Assembly (NCBI GenBank): GCA_029237695.1 | Contig: CM055277.1 | Coordinates: 38,598,242 to 38,662,241 of the forward strand | From: Conchocele bisecta | Taxonomy: Eukaryota > Mollusca > Bivalvia > Lucinida > Thyasiridae | Length of the DNA: 64,000 bases | Direction of reading: 5' to 3' | Part shown: piece after piece, positions 1-9,854 of the stretch | How the letters are laid out: every line of letters starts with the position of its first letter | Numbering within the stretch: position 1 is the first letter of the stretch | Translations under genes and position numbers: made by a program | The notes under the pieces: generated by a model | Seen by the model: the letters and a program-made list of their open reading frames with translations, nothing else | Told to the model about the DNA's origin: nothing | The model's database searches: none

Positions 1-256
1 GTGCGCGCGAAGGCCCTGGCTGTAGAGTTGATTGGGAACTCCCTCGATCGTCACCTCGACCTTTGTGATTTTGCGGTTATGGAATTTATCGGTTTTTCTA
101 ACCCCGAGCGCGAACCGACCCTCATCGAACAGCATCAGTATACCTTTCATCGAGCGGGTGGGTACGTTGACATTAATATTCCACAATGTGTCGCTTTTGT
201 CTTTCGTCATCGTGCGGTGACAAGAACACGATCGTAAAGTATGGCAACGCGCCCGG
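1..256 (-). pseudogene. Major capsid protein, C-terminal part (split gene)
   Basis: Read on the minus strand, bases 210-1 give an open frame beginning MTKDKSDTLWNINVNV and running off the window. I recognise it as the second half of the Polinton-type double-jelly-roll capsid protein whose first half lies at 1187-1933. The two halves are separated by the 957-bp insertion at 257-1213. Just inside the insertion edge (about 240-225) a short stretch reads in a different frame, so the frame also changes by one near 215-225. The gene is therefore broken both by the transposon and by a small indel. The true C-terminus lies outside the window. Confidence 0.72.
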
Positions 257-1213
257 TACGAGGCGCCAAGTGGGACACATGACTCAATTTTGTCAACAAA
301 ATTCATTTTTGTACCTATAAACTTGACAAAAACAAAACAAAATTAAATACATACTGATTTTGTCAACAAAATTCACTTTTGTGCCACAAAACTCAATTCT
401 GTGTCACAAAATTCAATTCTGTGTCACAAAATTCAATTCTTCATACGTTTCGTATACGTATTTGCATACTAAGAATGACTACCATTGGTCAGATACAGTA
501 TGACAAAAATGTGGCCTGAATAATATGTATACAAATATATCAGCAACAAACATGATGGAACTTGGATGGAAAATAACATTTTGTAAATTGGTTGCCATGG
601 CAACCGTTTATTGTAATTATGTATTGACTATGTACATACATTTAATAACGCTATCCCAATGTTGGTTACTTGAAATAAAACGATCCTATTGTTAAAATGA
701 TTATATAAACTAGTTGTTATTTGGCCGCCCTGGCATCCACATACATGATTAGTCACAATAAGATTCTTGGATAGAACTAGAGGTATATATTTTGTAATCA
801 TAATATAACCAAAATAACTGTCCATAAAGAAGCATAATATTTATATATTGGGTTATATGTTCGCATTGAAATATTTAAACCTGCAAGTGTACTCCACCAT
901 CTAGTAAAATGGACTAAGACCAATCTCAACCAATCAACGTAGAGATGACATAGACTATCAGTTACGCAAACTAATTTTTGTGGACAAATCTGACTTTTGT
1001 GGACAAAACTGAATTCTGTCCCACAAAACTGAATTTTGTTCACAAAACTCAATTCGGTCTTACAAAATTGAATCCTTTATAACAAAAATGAATTGTGTAT
1101 ATCAGAATTTTACGTAATTGGATTTTGTGATTTTTAGTGTTACAAAACTCAATTTTGTCTGGACAAAATTGGTTTTGTGCACATAATTAACCTGTCCTGC
1201 ATGGCGCCCCGTA
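257..1213. mobile_element. 957-bp non-autonomous DNA transposon inside the capsid gene
   Basis: The element is bounded by 21-bp imperfect inverted repeats at 257-277 and 1193-1213. Both begin TACGRGGCGCCA and end GGACA, with 17 of 21 positions matching. The 5-bp sequence CCCGG directly flanks both ends (252-256 and 1214-1218), as expected for a target-site duplication. Removing the element and one copy of CCCGG brings the two capsid flanks together at a conserved position. It carries no credible gene; the short minus-strand frames at 628-1052 look like chance. The interior is AT-rich with iterated motifs near both ends. A 5-bp duplication is known for Transib, but Transib termini start CAC, so the superfamily is unassigned. 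Confidence 0.85.
281..1175. repeat. Subterminal iterated motif ACAAAATTCAATTTTGT
   Basis: A near-palindromic motif of the form ACAAAAnTCAATTTTGT recurs about five times between 281 and 440 and about six times between 965 and 1175, close to the two ends of the 957-bp element. The motif is scarce in the middle. Clusters like this at both ends usually mark transposase-binding sites or promote fold-back of the element. Copies vary by one to three bases. Confidence 0.7.
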
Positions 1214-1933
1214 CCCGGCGTACTGGGTTCTGATCAATCGCGCGAGTTCGGTCATCGTGACCATGTCGTACTCCAACGAAACATTGTCGATCGTATACGT
1301 CGATGCCATGTCGGTGGCTATGAGAACTCGGCCGTAGTCGTTGAACGTTAGTTCGTATTCGGGGCGGTCAGCCAAAGCACTCTGATAGTAGGGCATGTGA
1401 CTCTCCAGCAACTCAAAGTCGAGCGGGATGTACAAGCTGTTGCCGTAAGCGGCCGAGATCGGGTTGTCACTCGCGTCGTTATCTACCTTGTTACCAGCCC
1501 CGATTCTAAGTTTTGTAACGTTCTTATTTTTGCTGGTGTCAATACCCTGATAGACCGCATTTTCGCGCTCTTGCGCCGTCTTCCACAGGTCCTGATAGCA
1601 ATGGTAGACGTCGCTGTCGTCGATCGACATCACCTCATTACCAGAACTCTTTATCATGGTCTTCTTGACGATGGCGCGACCCAGGTTCTGAATGACGGTT
1701 CGGTCCTCGTCTGTCGACGTCAGCGAAATAGTGAAAGCGAGGCGAACAGTCCCCGGCACAATGACGTCGTTAGCTCCAAGGTTGGGAAAGCGGGCCAAGA
1801 GCTGCTGGTTCTGATCGATCGTCGTCGATGGGTTGTTCGTAATAACGACGCTCTGTCTCACACCTTTCGCCCCGAGGGGCTCCCGCAGTCTGCGGTATGG
1901 ATTGAGTTTGCGGCCGTATTGACTCGAAGACAT
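1187..1933 (-). pseudogene. Major capsid protein (double jelly-roll), N-terminal part
   Basis: The 248-codon frame starts at ATG 1933-1931 with an N-terminus rich in Arg and Tyr. It carries the stretch ANDVIVPGTVRLAFTISL, then NLGRAIVKK and YIPLDFELLESHMPYYQSAL, then FNDYGRVLIATD. I recognise these as the first jelly-roll of the capsid protein of Polinton/adintovirus-type elements in marine invertebrates. It would form the icosahedral shell. Family members are roughly twice this length. Here the authentic frame runs only to about 1219; the last few codons and the stop (TAA at 1187-1189) belong to the inserted transposon. The second half continues at 256-1. It shares a 65-bp divergent intergenic region with the gene at 1999. 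Confidence 0.78.
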
Positions 1934-1998
1934 AGTTTCGATGAAACTAAATACTCTATTAAACCCTTATGGTTTTTTCTTTAATACATTGTTAAAAA
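1934..1998. promoter_or_regulatory. Divergent promoter region between capsid and coiled-coil gene
   Basis: This is the only space between the capsid ATG (minus, 1933) and the preferred ATG of the plus gene (1999). It is AT-rich (ACTCTATTAAACCC, TTTAATACATTGTTAAAA). An upstream ATG at 1941 is in frame with the plus gene, but it lies in this spacer and codes for low-quality sequence, so I prefer 1999 (MEDYDIGMEEFG). That a promoter lies here is inferred from gene layout. Confidence 0.4.
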
Positions 1999-3262
1999 TG
2001 GAGGATTACGATATTGGTATGGAAGAATTCGGCCGAGATGATTATCTCGATGATGACATCAACGATGACATCAATGTCGAAACGCCCTTCATAGATGCAA
2101 TAGGGAATCCACCCGGCGAGGAAATAGGTGGCGCTACCAGCATAATTAGTATAAGCCAGGAATTAGTCAAGTCAGCTGTAGACGACTACTACAACAGTTT
2201 GGTAGAAAAAGGTGCGGTCCCGTCTGTCGGCCGCGACTACTCCAAGTTCGAATTGGATCTGAAGGGTAGGTTGCGACTAAAAGCATCAAATATCCCGATC
2301 GTCAACATGAGGACCGGAAAACCCCTAGCGCTGAACACCATTGCCGGAAACCGGGGCGGTGGCCAAATCGTAAGGAGCGACTTAAGATTCTCAGATTGGG
2401 AGAAGGGTCCAACAATTATGCCGGCCCGCGCTGTAGAGGCCCTACAGTCTACCGACGAAACGATGGCGAAGACGGTCGCCGCGATAGAAACTGTCGAGCT
2501 CAGCGAGGTCCCTCGTGTAGCCACCGACGCTATTCACACAATGGAGCTCAGCGAAAGCGAGATAGATGGAATACTCAGCACGATGGATGACCCGCCGTTA
2601 CCTCTTCGCGAACTCCGGGGCCTCGATAGGGCTATGCAAACAGTCCGGGGTGAATTGGTACATAATCTCTCCAAACTCACGGCGCTAGATGAACATATCG
2701 CGCTAGAAGAAAGAAAACTTGGGGAAGCCGGTGACGATAGAGAATCTACCGAGCGGATCACTGAACGCCTGCGGTCGTTGCGGGATGAAAGAGCAGCTCG
2801 CTTGGAGGCTGCATCGGCTTGCCGTGAGGCGCTCCGCACCCAAATAAGTCGGATCCGCGAAACAATCTCGAGGGTTCTGCACGAGGAGACGACACTCGGT
2901 GAGTGACTTCGCACTCTGTTCAGAGAGCAGGGCGTCACAATAGTAAGCATCCTCGCAGCTCTCGGCATGACTATATCAACCATAGTTCTAACTATCGAGC
3001 TGCTCGTAGGTGGTGCGGCGGCTGCACCCGCGCCAGCACCCGCGCCAGCACCCGCGCCATCCGGTGGCGCCAAGGAGTTGGAAAAAAGCATCTAAAAGCC
3101 CTCGCCAGGCTCCTGGCTAAATATGCCGGAAAGGCCGCTGCCGCACTGCCTGGGTTGATCGGGAGTGTCGTCTCCTACTTGTTATCTATATTATCAAAAA
3201 CGGCCGGATGGCTTGTTCTACTATTCTCCGCCCGAGAGTTCCTAAAACCAAAGCACGAGTAG
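1999..3262 (+). pseudogene. Virion-block coiled-coil protein with C-terminal membrane segments, broken
   Basis: The start is taken at ATG 1999, followed by an acidic N-terminus (MEDYDIGMEEFGRDDYLDDD). Next come a conserved-looking region (YNSLVEKGAVPSVGRDYSKF; NMRTGKPLALNTIAG), a long charged coiled coil (about residues 215-300), a hydrophobic stretch (about 3.0 kb), a (PA)n linker, and a hydrophobic tail (PGLIGSVVSYLLSILSKTAG) ending at 3262. There are two breaks: an in-frame TGA at 2904-2906, in a context suggesting decay of a CGA codon, and a one-base frame change at the A-run 3082-3087. I recognise it as a companion of the capsid gene in related elements. Its role is unknown; a minor virion or membrane-active protein is possible. 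Its last 21 bases overlap the converging gene on the minus strand. Confidence 0.62.
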
Positions 3263-4519
3263 CACGATCGCCACAAGGGCGACGACGAGTCCTAATTTCT
3301 TCTCCTCGTGGGTTGTATTTCCCGCTCCTGAGCTGGAACTGGTGGGACTTGATGAGACACTAGTTCCACCTCCTGTTCCAATTCTTCCAATCGCAATTGG
3401 ATTGGGGTAACTTGATGGTGTGCTTCGTGGTGGGGTGGGTGCTTGCGGTTTTATGAAATCAGTTCCACTTACAACTCCCCCCCTCGACCGTCTTGTGGGT
3501 GCGCTTGATGATATCCGCGTTCACGTTACCGTTGTGGCCGATTTTTTGACCGGGTCGTCTCGTAGTATCATATTGCTCGGCGCCATATAAATACCTATTC
3601 CAAATACATAGTTTACTGGGGTGCTGGCATTCTGCAAAACGTCTTGATACCGCCTGATCGCATCCGGGAGGTCCACCGGAGATGAGATGGCGTCCTCGAC
3701 ATTGACCAAGAACTGTTTTTGCGCGTCAAATGCCTTCCCGTCTCCTATTATAGAACTGCGCGCTTGTGCCTGTGCGCCGAGGATGGCCCAGACGTACGTG
3801 CGAATGGAGTCGTTGAGGCGGGTAACTCCAGCCCTGGTGAACCCCTTCCCCCTATCCAAAATGAAAGTCCCCCAGCCGATCTCGACGTGTTCGCTTTGTT
3901 CTATGTAGTCGATTTTAGTATTCAAGACGTCCATACACCTGGCAAAACTACATGATATTGGTGGGTCATTTAGTGTATATGTCATGCTGGTAGGACTAAA
4001 AACCCCAAGACTTGTGTCCGTTATGATGATACCATTTCTAAATATATTACCTAACCCACCATTTTCAGTAACTGTTTTCTGTTTCCAGTCGGTATTTTTA
4101 GAAATCTGAATTTCATTGCAAAGTATTTCGTAGGCTTTGGGGTCGTACGGGTTGTATAGAGGGTCCCATTTGTCCTCTTGGGGTGTTTTCACTTGCATCT
4201 CTTTGAGAATCCTACTAATAGTGTAGTAGACGTGAAAAGTATAAACACTTTCGCTGAATGCGCTCTCATTATGCTCCATGTGGTTTATGTAAGAGACCCC
4301 ATCCCCGGTTGTGGCACACCACACAGAAAAATTTAACTGGTTCTGCCAAAACTGCATCGGTGTTGCTTTCCAATCAAATCCGGTGTCTTCGTTTACTCTT
4401 ATTATTGGTTTTATTAGCTTTCTAATTAAGTAGTGTATTCCTACCGTTAAGTAGTACACACCTCCCCCATCGTACTTTGCCTTTGAATTGAAGCTAAATA
4501 CCTTGGTATTCAACGACAT
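3242..4519 (-). pseudogene. Uncharacterised virion-block protein with C-terminal membrane anchor, frameshifted
   Basis: The minus-strand frame runs from ATG 4519 for about 325 codons. It contains YYLTVGIHYLIRKLIKPII, FWQNQLNFSVWCATTGDGVS, and near the end SSPVDLPDAIRRYQDVLQ and FGIGIYMAPSNMIL. The apparent stop at 3521-3523 follows a one-base frame change at the T-run 3542-3547. In the adjacent frame the coding continues through a Pro/Ser/Thr/Gly-rich linker to a hydrophobic anchor (KKLGLVVALVAIVLLVLWF) ending at TAG 3242-3244. This gives a soluble domain, flexible stalk and membrane or virion anchor. I recognise the family as a regular neighbour of the capsid gene but cannot name its function. 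It is transcribed divergently from 4537, with only 17 bases between the two ATGs. Confidence 0.6.
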
Positions 4520-4536
4520 TTTAATCGGAGTTTATT
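4520..4536. promoter_or_regulatory. 17-bp divergent intergenic spacer
   Basis: The start codons at 4519 (minus) and 4537 (plus) are 17 bases apart (TTTAATCGGAGTTTATT on the plus strand). A full promoter for each gene cannot fit, so control elements must overlap coding sequence, or the two genes share one site. Confidence 0.35.
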
Positions 4537-5247
4537 ATGTTTGCTACTATCACTAATGTTCAAAAAGAGAGTTGTGAACTTCAGAAGTCAATCGACAACT
4601 GCTGTGGAAAACGCCGGGTATGCCTCAGATCAATCACCTTCACGGTTGGGTGGCGAAACTTGGGGGAGCGCGAAGGGTTTTACTATGTGAAGGATGGACA
4701 ACAAGTAAGTGTAAAGCTACCTCCCGGACTGTGGGGAGCAAGACAGCTCATAGACTTTGTTTCCACAGAGCTTGACGGTATAGTCAACCTCATAGTATCG
4801 AAGGCTACCGGACTTGCAACAATGACCATCGGCCCAGTCAACCAGATAATGACCTCCCCGATGTTGGGTATTCAACACGGTTTTAGAGAGATATACTCCG
4901 CAAATAAAGGAGTGTTTGTCTCGGGTGAGTACGTCGGTGATAACCCGGTGGACTTCGCCTTCATGAAAACTCTCAGAGTACACCTGGATCGGGTGAACAC
5001 ATCGTACAACACGTTAGACGGATCTCCCAGCACATTACTGAAAACCGTGCAAGCCAGTGATTGTTTCTTTGGGGGGACTGTGACCTTAGACTTCCCATGC
5101 CCCGAGATGAAAATTTTGGAATCGGGACATATTCACGAATTTACGGTCTCTATTCTTGATGATCAAGCGAAAGAGTTGAAGAACTATTACCCAATTTCGG
5201 TCGTCCTAGAAATTTCCAATTTAGTATTGGTGCCCCCAATATTATAA
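4537..5247 (+). CDS. Possible penton/minor capsid-like protein, intact frame
   Basis: This 236-codon frame has no internal break and is the best preserved gene of the block. The sequence is rich in beta-type segments: VCLRSITFTVGWRNLG near the N-terminus, an IGPVNQIMTSPMLGIQHGF segment mid-protein, NTLDGSPSTLLKTVQAS, and YYPISVVLEISNLVLVPPIL at the C-terminus. Length and predicted beta content suit a single jelly-roll penton or vertex protein, and a penton is expected beside the capsid and fibre genes. I recognise it as part of the conserved gene set, but the penton assignment is inference. It starts 17 bp from the divergent gene at 4519, and the fibre-like gene starts 10 bp after its stop. 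Confidence 0.5.
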   Translation: MFATITNVQKESCELQKSIDNCCGKRRVCLRSITFTVGWRNLGEREGFYYVKDGQQVSVKLPPGLWGARQLIDFVSTELDGIVNLIVSKATGLATMTIGPVNQIMTSPMLGIQHGFREIYSANKGVFVSGEYVGDNPVDFAFMKTLRVHLDRVNTSYNTLDGSPSTLLKTVQASDCFFGGTVTLDFPCPEMKILESGHIHEFTVSILDDQAKELKNYYPISVVLEISNLVLVPPIL

Positions 5248-5257
5248 TTAATACAAT

Positions 5258-6182
5258 ATGAGTATATACGGACCAGGTACTTCTTCCCTTGAACGGGATT
5301 GGGTAACAGATACAAAATCAAAGAATTTGGAACCGGCAGAAGGGGGATTCATCCCGACAGAGAGCGACTTTTTAACTACCGGAAAAACCAGATCACTGAT
5401 CAATAAAACTATATCGGACGCCACAAACGAGATTCACAGGAGTATAGCACAGCTTAGAGTAAACGTCCTGACGGCGACTGCACAAGTCCGCAAAGAGGCA
5501 CATACAGGAATTAAGAATATCAGCGGGAAAATAATCCAAGTTGGGGTAGAGGATCGTGCAGCACTTACTGAACTAGGCAGAAAAATAACCGAATTTCGCG
5601 AAAAAGCAAAGATGGGTCTTATGGAAGCATATGGGATGTTGCGCGAAGAGTGTCTAACGGGTATTGAGAAAATCCGATCAGACCACCAGATGGACCTTAC
5701 GGAAGCGTATGTGATGTTGCGCTGAGGCCCATACAGCGATTGCGCAAGTTGGTGAAGGCCTGGGTACAGTGGTTCAGCAGGTACGTCTATTGCAACCAGA
5801 AAAACGTGTCATAACAGTTTGGGCTGAGAAGCCGGACACATTGAATGAGGGGATTTATGAATATTCGTTTGGTGCCAAAGCGAGCAATATATATGGGGGA
5901 TACGTCATGACATCTCCAGGTACGGTTCGACGAATGGCGGTCTGTTCGGTTAATGCTAAGGGTAAACGTGTGGGCGCGGTCATGGTAAATCTCGTACTGG
6001 ATGGGGAAGAACGGGCGATTGGAGTCTCTAAACTCGCTGGACAGAGTTCAGGGGTGGTTTTCTTCGCCGGTGACGATCCAATTAGACTTTCCGAAGGTAG
6101 TGTTATTAACTGTGTTACGAAAATCGATGACCTAGCGAGTTCTTCCACTGTTGTGACATTGTTGATTGAACTAAATTTGTAA
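5258..6182 (+). pseudogene. Fibre-like attachment protein: coiled-coil shaft plus beta head, frameshifted
   Basis: The first frame (5258-5725) has a short N-terminal peptide (MSIYGPGTSSLERDW) and then a long charged helix with heptad spacing (about residues 45-155), including a duplicated AYGMLRE/AYVMLR segment. A TGA at 5723-5725 ends it. From 5724 the adjacent frame continues directly through HTAIAQVGEGLG and a globular beta-rich domain (about 130 residues: ITVWAEKP, YSFGAKASNIYGGYVMTSPG, VTLLIELNL), ending at 6182. A helical shaft plus a compact beta-sandwich head next to a penton-like gene suggests a receptor-binding spike. The frame change lies in the second copy of the internal repeat, so a repeat-associated indel is likely. 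A tail-fibre-type adhesin unrelated to adenoviral fibre is the alternative. Confidence 0.52.
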
Positions 6183-6240
6183 AATACCAATATATTGGAT
6201 AATATGAACGAATCACGAAGCGGCAAACATAGTGGAGGGG

Positions 6241-6636
6241 ATGAGCACCGCTGCATTGTTATCTATAGTCGTGGCAATTCCCATTGCAGGGGGTTTGAGC
6301 GGGGTAGCCACTGGGGCGTGACTGCTGTGTATGGCGTTCAGAGTAGTGGGGAGAAAATTCGAAAATTAAAGTAGAAAGCACAACAGAATATCGGTTCTCG
6401 CAAGGTCTAAGAAAAATAGCATCGACCTTATTGTGTCCAAAGCGTTGGCCGATAACAATATATCGGACGCTGAATTTGAGTCGGTGGTGGAGAAGATGTC
6501 TCGATATGAGGATTTAAAAAATACTATTAGAACGAAGGCGCGTGCCACCCTTCCCAAGATTGAGAATACTGATTGGGATAAATTTAGGTTAAAATTGGGA
6601 GATAAAGTGGGAGGAAAAGTTACAACGCCATCGTGA
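6241..6636 (+). pseudogene. Small membrane/helical protein of the virion block, two in-frame stops
   Basis: One frame can be followed from ATG 6241 to the stop at 6636. It opens with a hydrophobic segment (ALLSIVVAIPIAGGLSGVAT) and ends with a charged helical domain (SKALADNNISDAEFESVVEK, then MSRYEDLKNTIRTKARATL). In-frame stops occur at TGA 6319-6321 and TAA 6367-6369. The helical part recalls EF-hand-like or phage-holin-associated helical domains, but I assign no function. Its position just after the fibre gene and on the same strand suggests it is the last gene of the virion block. Confidence 0.5.
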
Positions 6637-7221
6637 GTATGTCACCCACCGGCCACCATACATTTCTATAAACACAGACCTCTCTTATATATAGCGTTTC
6701 GAGATAGCTTGTCGCCTATGGGTAAACCAATATACGCCAATCACTATTGGAGAAATACACCGGTGGTCTATGAACAGGTAATGTTTTCATAACTGTGTGA
6801 TTTAAATCAATACACACCGTGGCCTCGATAAGGTGAAATTGGAACATTGTCGTCTGCTGATAAAATATCGGGTTTATTCACTGAGCGCTGTATCTGACAA
6901 ACAGCGGTTGAATCAATACACACCGTGGCCTCGATAAGGTGAAATCAATGGCTAGCGCGCCAACCGTAAAGATACATAAACTCATGGCATGCCAAGGGGT
7001 TCCTGCAGAAATTAAATCCGATATATCATTAAACATAGAACGCGGGTAAAAGGCTACAAGATCGATTTTTAATCTCTAACCACCAATTTATAGGAGTTTT
7101 TTACACTCCTATAAATAAATTATAGATCCTATATTAGAAAAAGGACTTTCCTGTGGTAGGTGGAACTATAATCAGCCCCGCTAAGACCCTCCAACCTAGG
7201 TGGTATCATTTCCATCCCCAC
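6637..7221. other. Non-coding flank of the virion block
   Basis: No gene is seen. It contains a TATA-like TTATATATAG near 6685 and the 35-bp direct repeat pair listed separately. The terminal inverted repeat of the Polinton-like element could lie here, but its partner end is outside the window, so it cannot be confirmed. Confidence 0.4.
6805..6945 (+). repeat. Two identical 35-bp direct repeats
   Basis: The 35 bases at 6805-6839 (AATCAATACACACCGTGGCC, then 15 more) recur exactly at 6911-6945, 106 bases apart. They lie just beyond the last virion gene. No tandem continuation is seen. Confidence 0.9.
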
Positions 7222-7306
7222 TATACTACTCAGGAAAAATAAATGATTACTCCCTCAAAGTATACTTTGCTAGATAAGCAAACTTTGCAAGTTTGATGAA
7301 ATTGCC
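7222..7306 (+). mobile_element. Truncated copy of the TTTGAGGGAG MITE
   Basis: The stretch from AGGAAAAATAAATGATTACTC through AAGTATACTTTGC to TGATGAAATTGCC matches one half of the hairpin MITE seen complete at 28772-29088 and 56966-57242. The other half is missing. Confidence 0.6.
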
Positions 7307-9800
7307 TACAGAAATCGGGTCCGTTTCGTCCGAAATCGGGTCCGTTATGTCCAGGGTCCGTTATGTCCAGTTACCGTTTATTTGTTGCTGCACCCCCCCA
7401 ATAAACAATAAATTCACAACGCGAACGTAGAAACGTGCCTTGTAACTTGTAAAAAATCTTTACGGGAAGGGTGGGGTGGGGGGGGGGGGCGCCGTGTCTG
7501 CCCCCTCCTGAATCCGCCGATGGTTTTAACCAAACCAATAACGATACTAGTAGGGAGGTAGATCTAGAAAATGAGCCTAAAAGTAAGCGGCTAGAATCAC
7601 GACATATCATGACTAACAACAACAGGCAGAACGCAACAAAACACTTTAGAAAGCATCTTGTGTGACAGGTATAGCCTAATTATGTCCATTTGAATCACCG
7701 TTTCCCATAAGATAACTATATATTTACTTATTTGTGCATTTTTTCTTATCAGCTTGCATTTTCTTTGCTGTTCGCAAATACCGAGATGCAACCTCGAAAT
7801 CATTGGTTTTCGTGACCGAAACAGCTTGTAGTAAAGTGATTTTACCTTTACACTTACATGTCAAAGTTCAAGAATGGCCAGGAGTGAAATTGGAGTCCAG
7901 ATGCATGGCCTGTGCGTGCATTGGTTGGGGGTCTTGGGGATAAAGTCACCCAGAAGCAAATGACTTAAAGGCAGTGGCTCAGATGATCAAGGTTTGGGAT
8001 CACATGTTTCAGAACGGTGTGACGTCGTGTTTTTTAGATGTGTTTACATTGGATTTCCTTTAATATCTTTCTAATGAAATGACATATTTTTATGAAATAT
8101 AACGCAGCAAATGCGGTATATTATTGTATAGGCGGTTTTAACTCATAATTCTGTCGTTTTAAATGTAAATGAAAACTAGAGCACGTAAATGTAAGAAATA
8201 AACGGTAGTCGATTCTTCGTGAAAGTTATTTATAAGTTATTGTTATTGTATTGTGAAGCACATATGCCAACGTATTTGGTGTGCTACATTATTATACTAC
8301 TACATATCATCAAAATTAGGAATATTTTAAAGAAAATCTACTGTAAAAATTTCGTCACAGATTACGTCACGTCGGAAAATCGGGTTCGGAAACCATGTGA
8401 TCCCCCACCTTGATGATGTCTTGGATTAATATGGATGAATCTAGCTAGCTGCACATTTTCCGCTTTATAGGCAACAGGTTGCACTATATCGCAACACCAC
8501 GCTACACAGTAAAAATTAGAGACAACTCTACAATATGACACAAACATATTACCATAAACTTACCTAATAAAGTGAGTATGAGCAAAATTCTTAGGTCAGT
8601 CTTCACGAAGTAGAAAGTAAACAAAGAACACTTCAAACGCACATTTGGAAAGACTAATCCGTCATAACTCGTATGTATGTAATGCAGTGTAATGAAATGT
8701 AATTAGAGTTATGTACTCAGAACTTGGATGAATCCTTATGATTAAAACAAAATTTAATACCTGTTAAAAATCGTAGTTTGGCAGGTCCGCGGCGGTGTTT
8801 TCCTGTCAGAAATCCGATTTTTGAAATTCAGTTGCCTTTGGGAAGAACAGAATCTAAGCTTTCAAGTTTCATCTGATTGGTCATTAGGGACAATATGTCA
8901 CAGGAACTCCAGCGGAAACCTTGTTTGCCGATGAAGTCTCAGGAGGTGCAGTATGCATTTTTCCCAATAAATTTATTTGTTTTAATTGTTATAAAGTTAT
9001 TATTATTGTCAAAATGTACATTCACTGTAATAAATACCTGCATAACAAAACTAAAACAAAAAGTTGTTGTTGTTTACACTAGAAAGCGAAGCGGTGTCAT
9101 ACGCATAGTTAATTATTACCTAGTTTACTGACGGCTTAACAAATGATTGTTAAGTTTCCCGCAGAGACTAGTGCAAATGACTGTTTGACTCAAAACCTTT
9201 GACTCACCATTTTGGAATGAACAGTCACTTATTAGTCTAAAAAAATCTGGAATGTTCAAAATCCATTATAAAACATCGGATCGGTATCTGCTCAATTCGT
9301 ACCCTCACCATTTCGGACCCATACAATTTCGTACCCGTTTTAGTCATTTAGCGCTGGGGTGTATTTGATTCACTGTTGTGGAGTACTCTGAACAGCTGTA
9401 TTTACATGTGTCAGTCTAAATTTCATACCCGTTTTGGTCATTTAGTACCGTTAGTTTAATCATGATTAATCATGATGTGGCCGGACCCCAAGTTCCATGT
9501 GTGGTAAGTCTCTGTATCTAGTATCAGTTTCCGTTATTTATTTAATGAGATTTAACAGCCTTTCAACAGCTATAGTTTCATTTTAGGCAGGGTTAACAGT
9601 CCGGATACAGAATTTCACCTGTACGGATGGGAGAAAATCCCAAGATCAAAATTGAATATTTACATGAAAATATAAAACTTCAGCCATCAAATTACATGAA
9701 CTGTGACTAGGCCTAAACACACCAGAGTCACTTAGACCCACCTCATAAAAAGTAATATAGTTAGTACTAATCTACTTTTTAATTCGTCGAACTAATAAAT
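7307..9800. other. No gene recognised
   Basis: Short direct repeats of GGGTCCGTTATGTCCAG lie at about 7317-7370. A G-rich run (GGGGTGGGGGGGGGGGGC) near 7472-7490 could form a G-quadruplex. Around 9300-9450 the phrase 'TACCCGTTTTRGTCATTTAG' occurs twice. The rest is AT-rich sequence with only short chance frames. Confidence 0.5.
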
Positions 9801-9854
9801 ACTGCCTAAAAGGTACCAAAAATATTTGTTATTTTGATTTTGGAGAAGCTAGGA

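Larger units (their letters stand above)
1..6660. mobile_element. Polinton/Maverick-like virion-gene block, cut by window start
   Basis: Six intronless, tightly packed genes on both strands fill this stretch: capsid (-), coiled-coil/membrane protein (+), unknown protein with membrane anchor (-), possible penton (+), fibre-like protein (+) and small membrane protein (+). Gaps between genes are 10-65 bases and two convergent genes overlap at their 3' ends, unlike the host DNA around them. The first 3 kb are visibly more GC-rich than the flanks. Such a block is typical of the structural half of Polinton/adintovirus-type elements. No polymerase, integrase, ATPase or protease is seen here; they would lie left of the window or are lost. 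Nearly every gene has a stop or frame change, so this copy is a relic. The right boundary is not defined; coding ends at 6636. Confidence 0.72.

Noticed and set aside
1..237. Plus-strand 78-codon frame and the overlapping 62-codon frame
   Set aside because: They are antisense to the capsid C-terminal coding, which matches its family on the minus strand.
257..1213. Assignment of the capsid-splitting element to Transib because of its 5-bp duplication
   Set aside because: The termini start TACG rather than the CAC expected for Transib, so the superfamily is left open.
1397..1984. Plus-strand 195-codon frame
   Set aside because: Antisense shadow of the capsid N-terminal part; no family resemblance.
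3082..3087. Programmed ribosomal frameshift at the A-run
   Set aside because: The zero-frame codons do not fit a standard X-XXY-YYZ site, no downstream pseudoknot is apparent, and the gene already has an upstream stop.
2534..3091. Minus-strand 185-codon Ser/Arg-rich frame
   Set aside because: Antisense to the coiled-coil gene, whose codon pattern and family match are on the plus strand.
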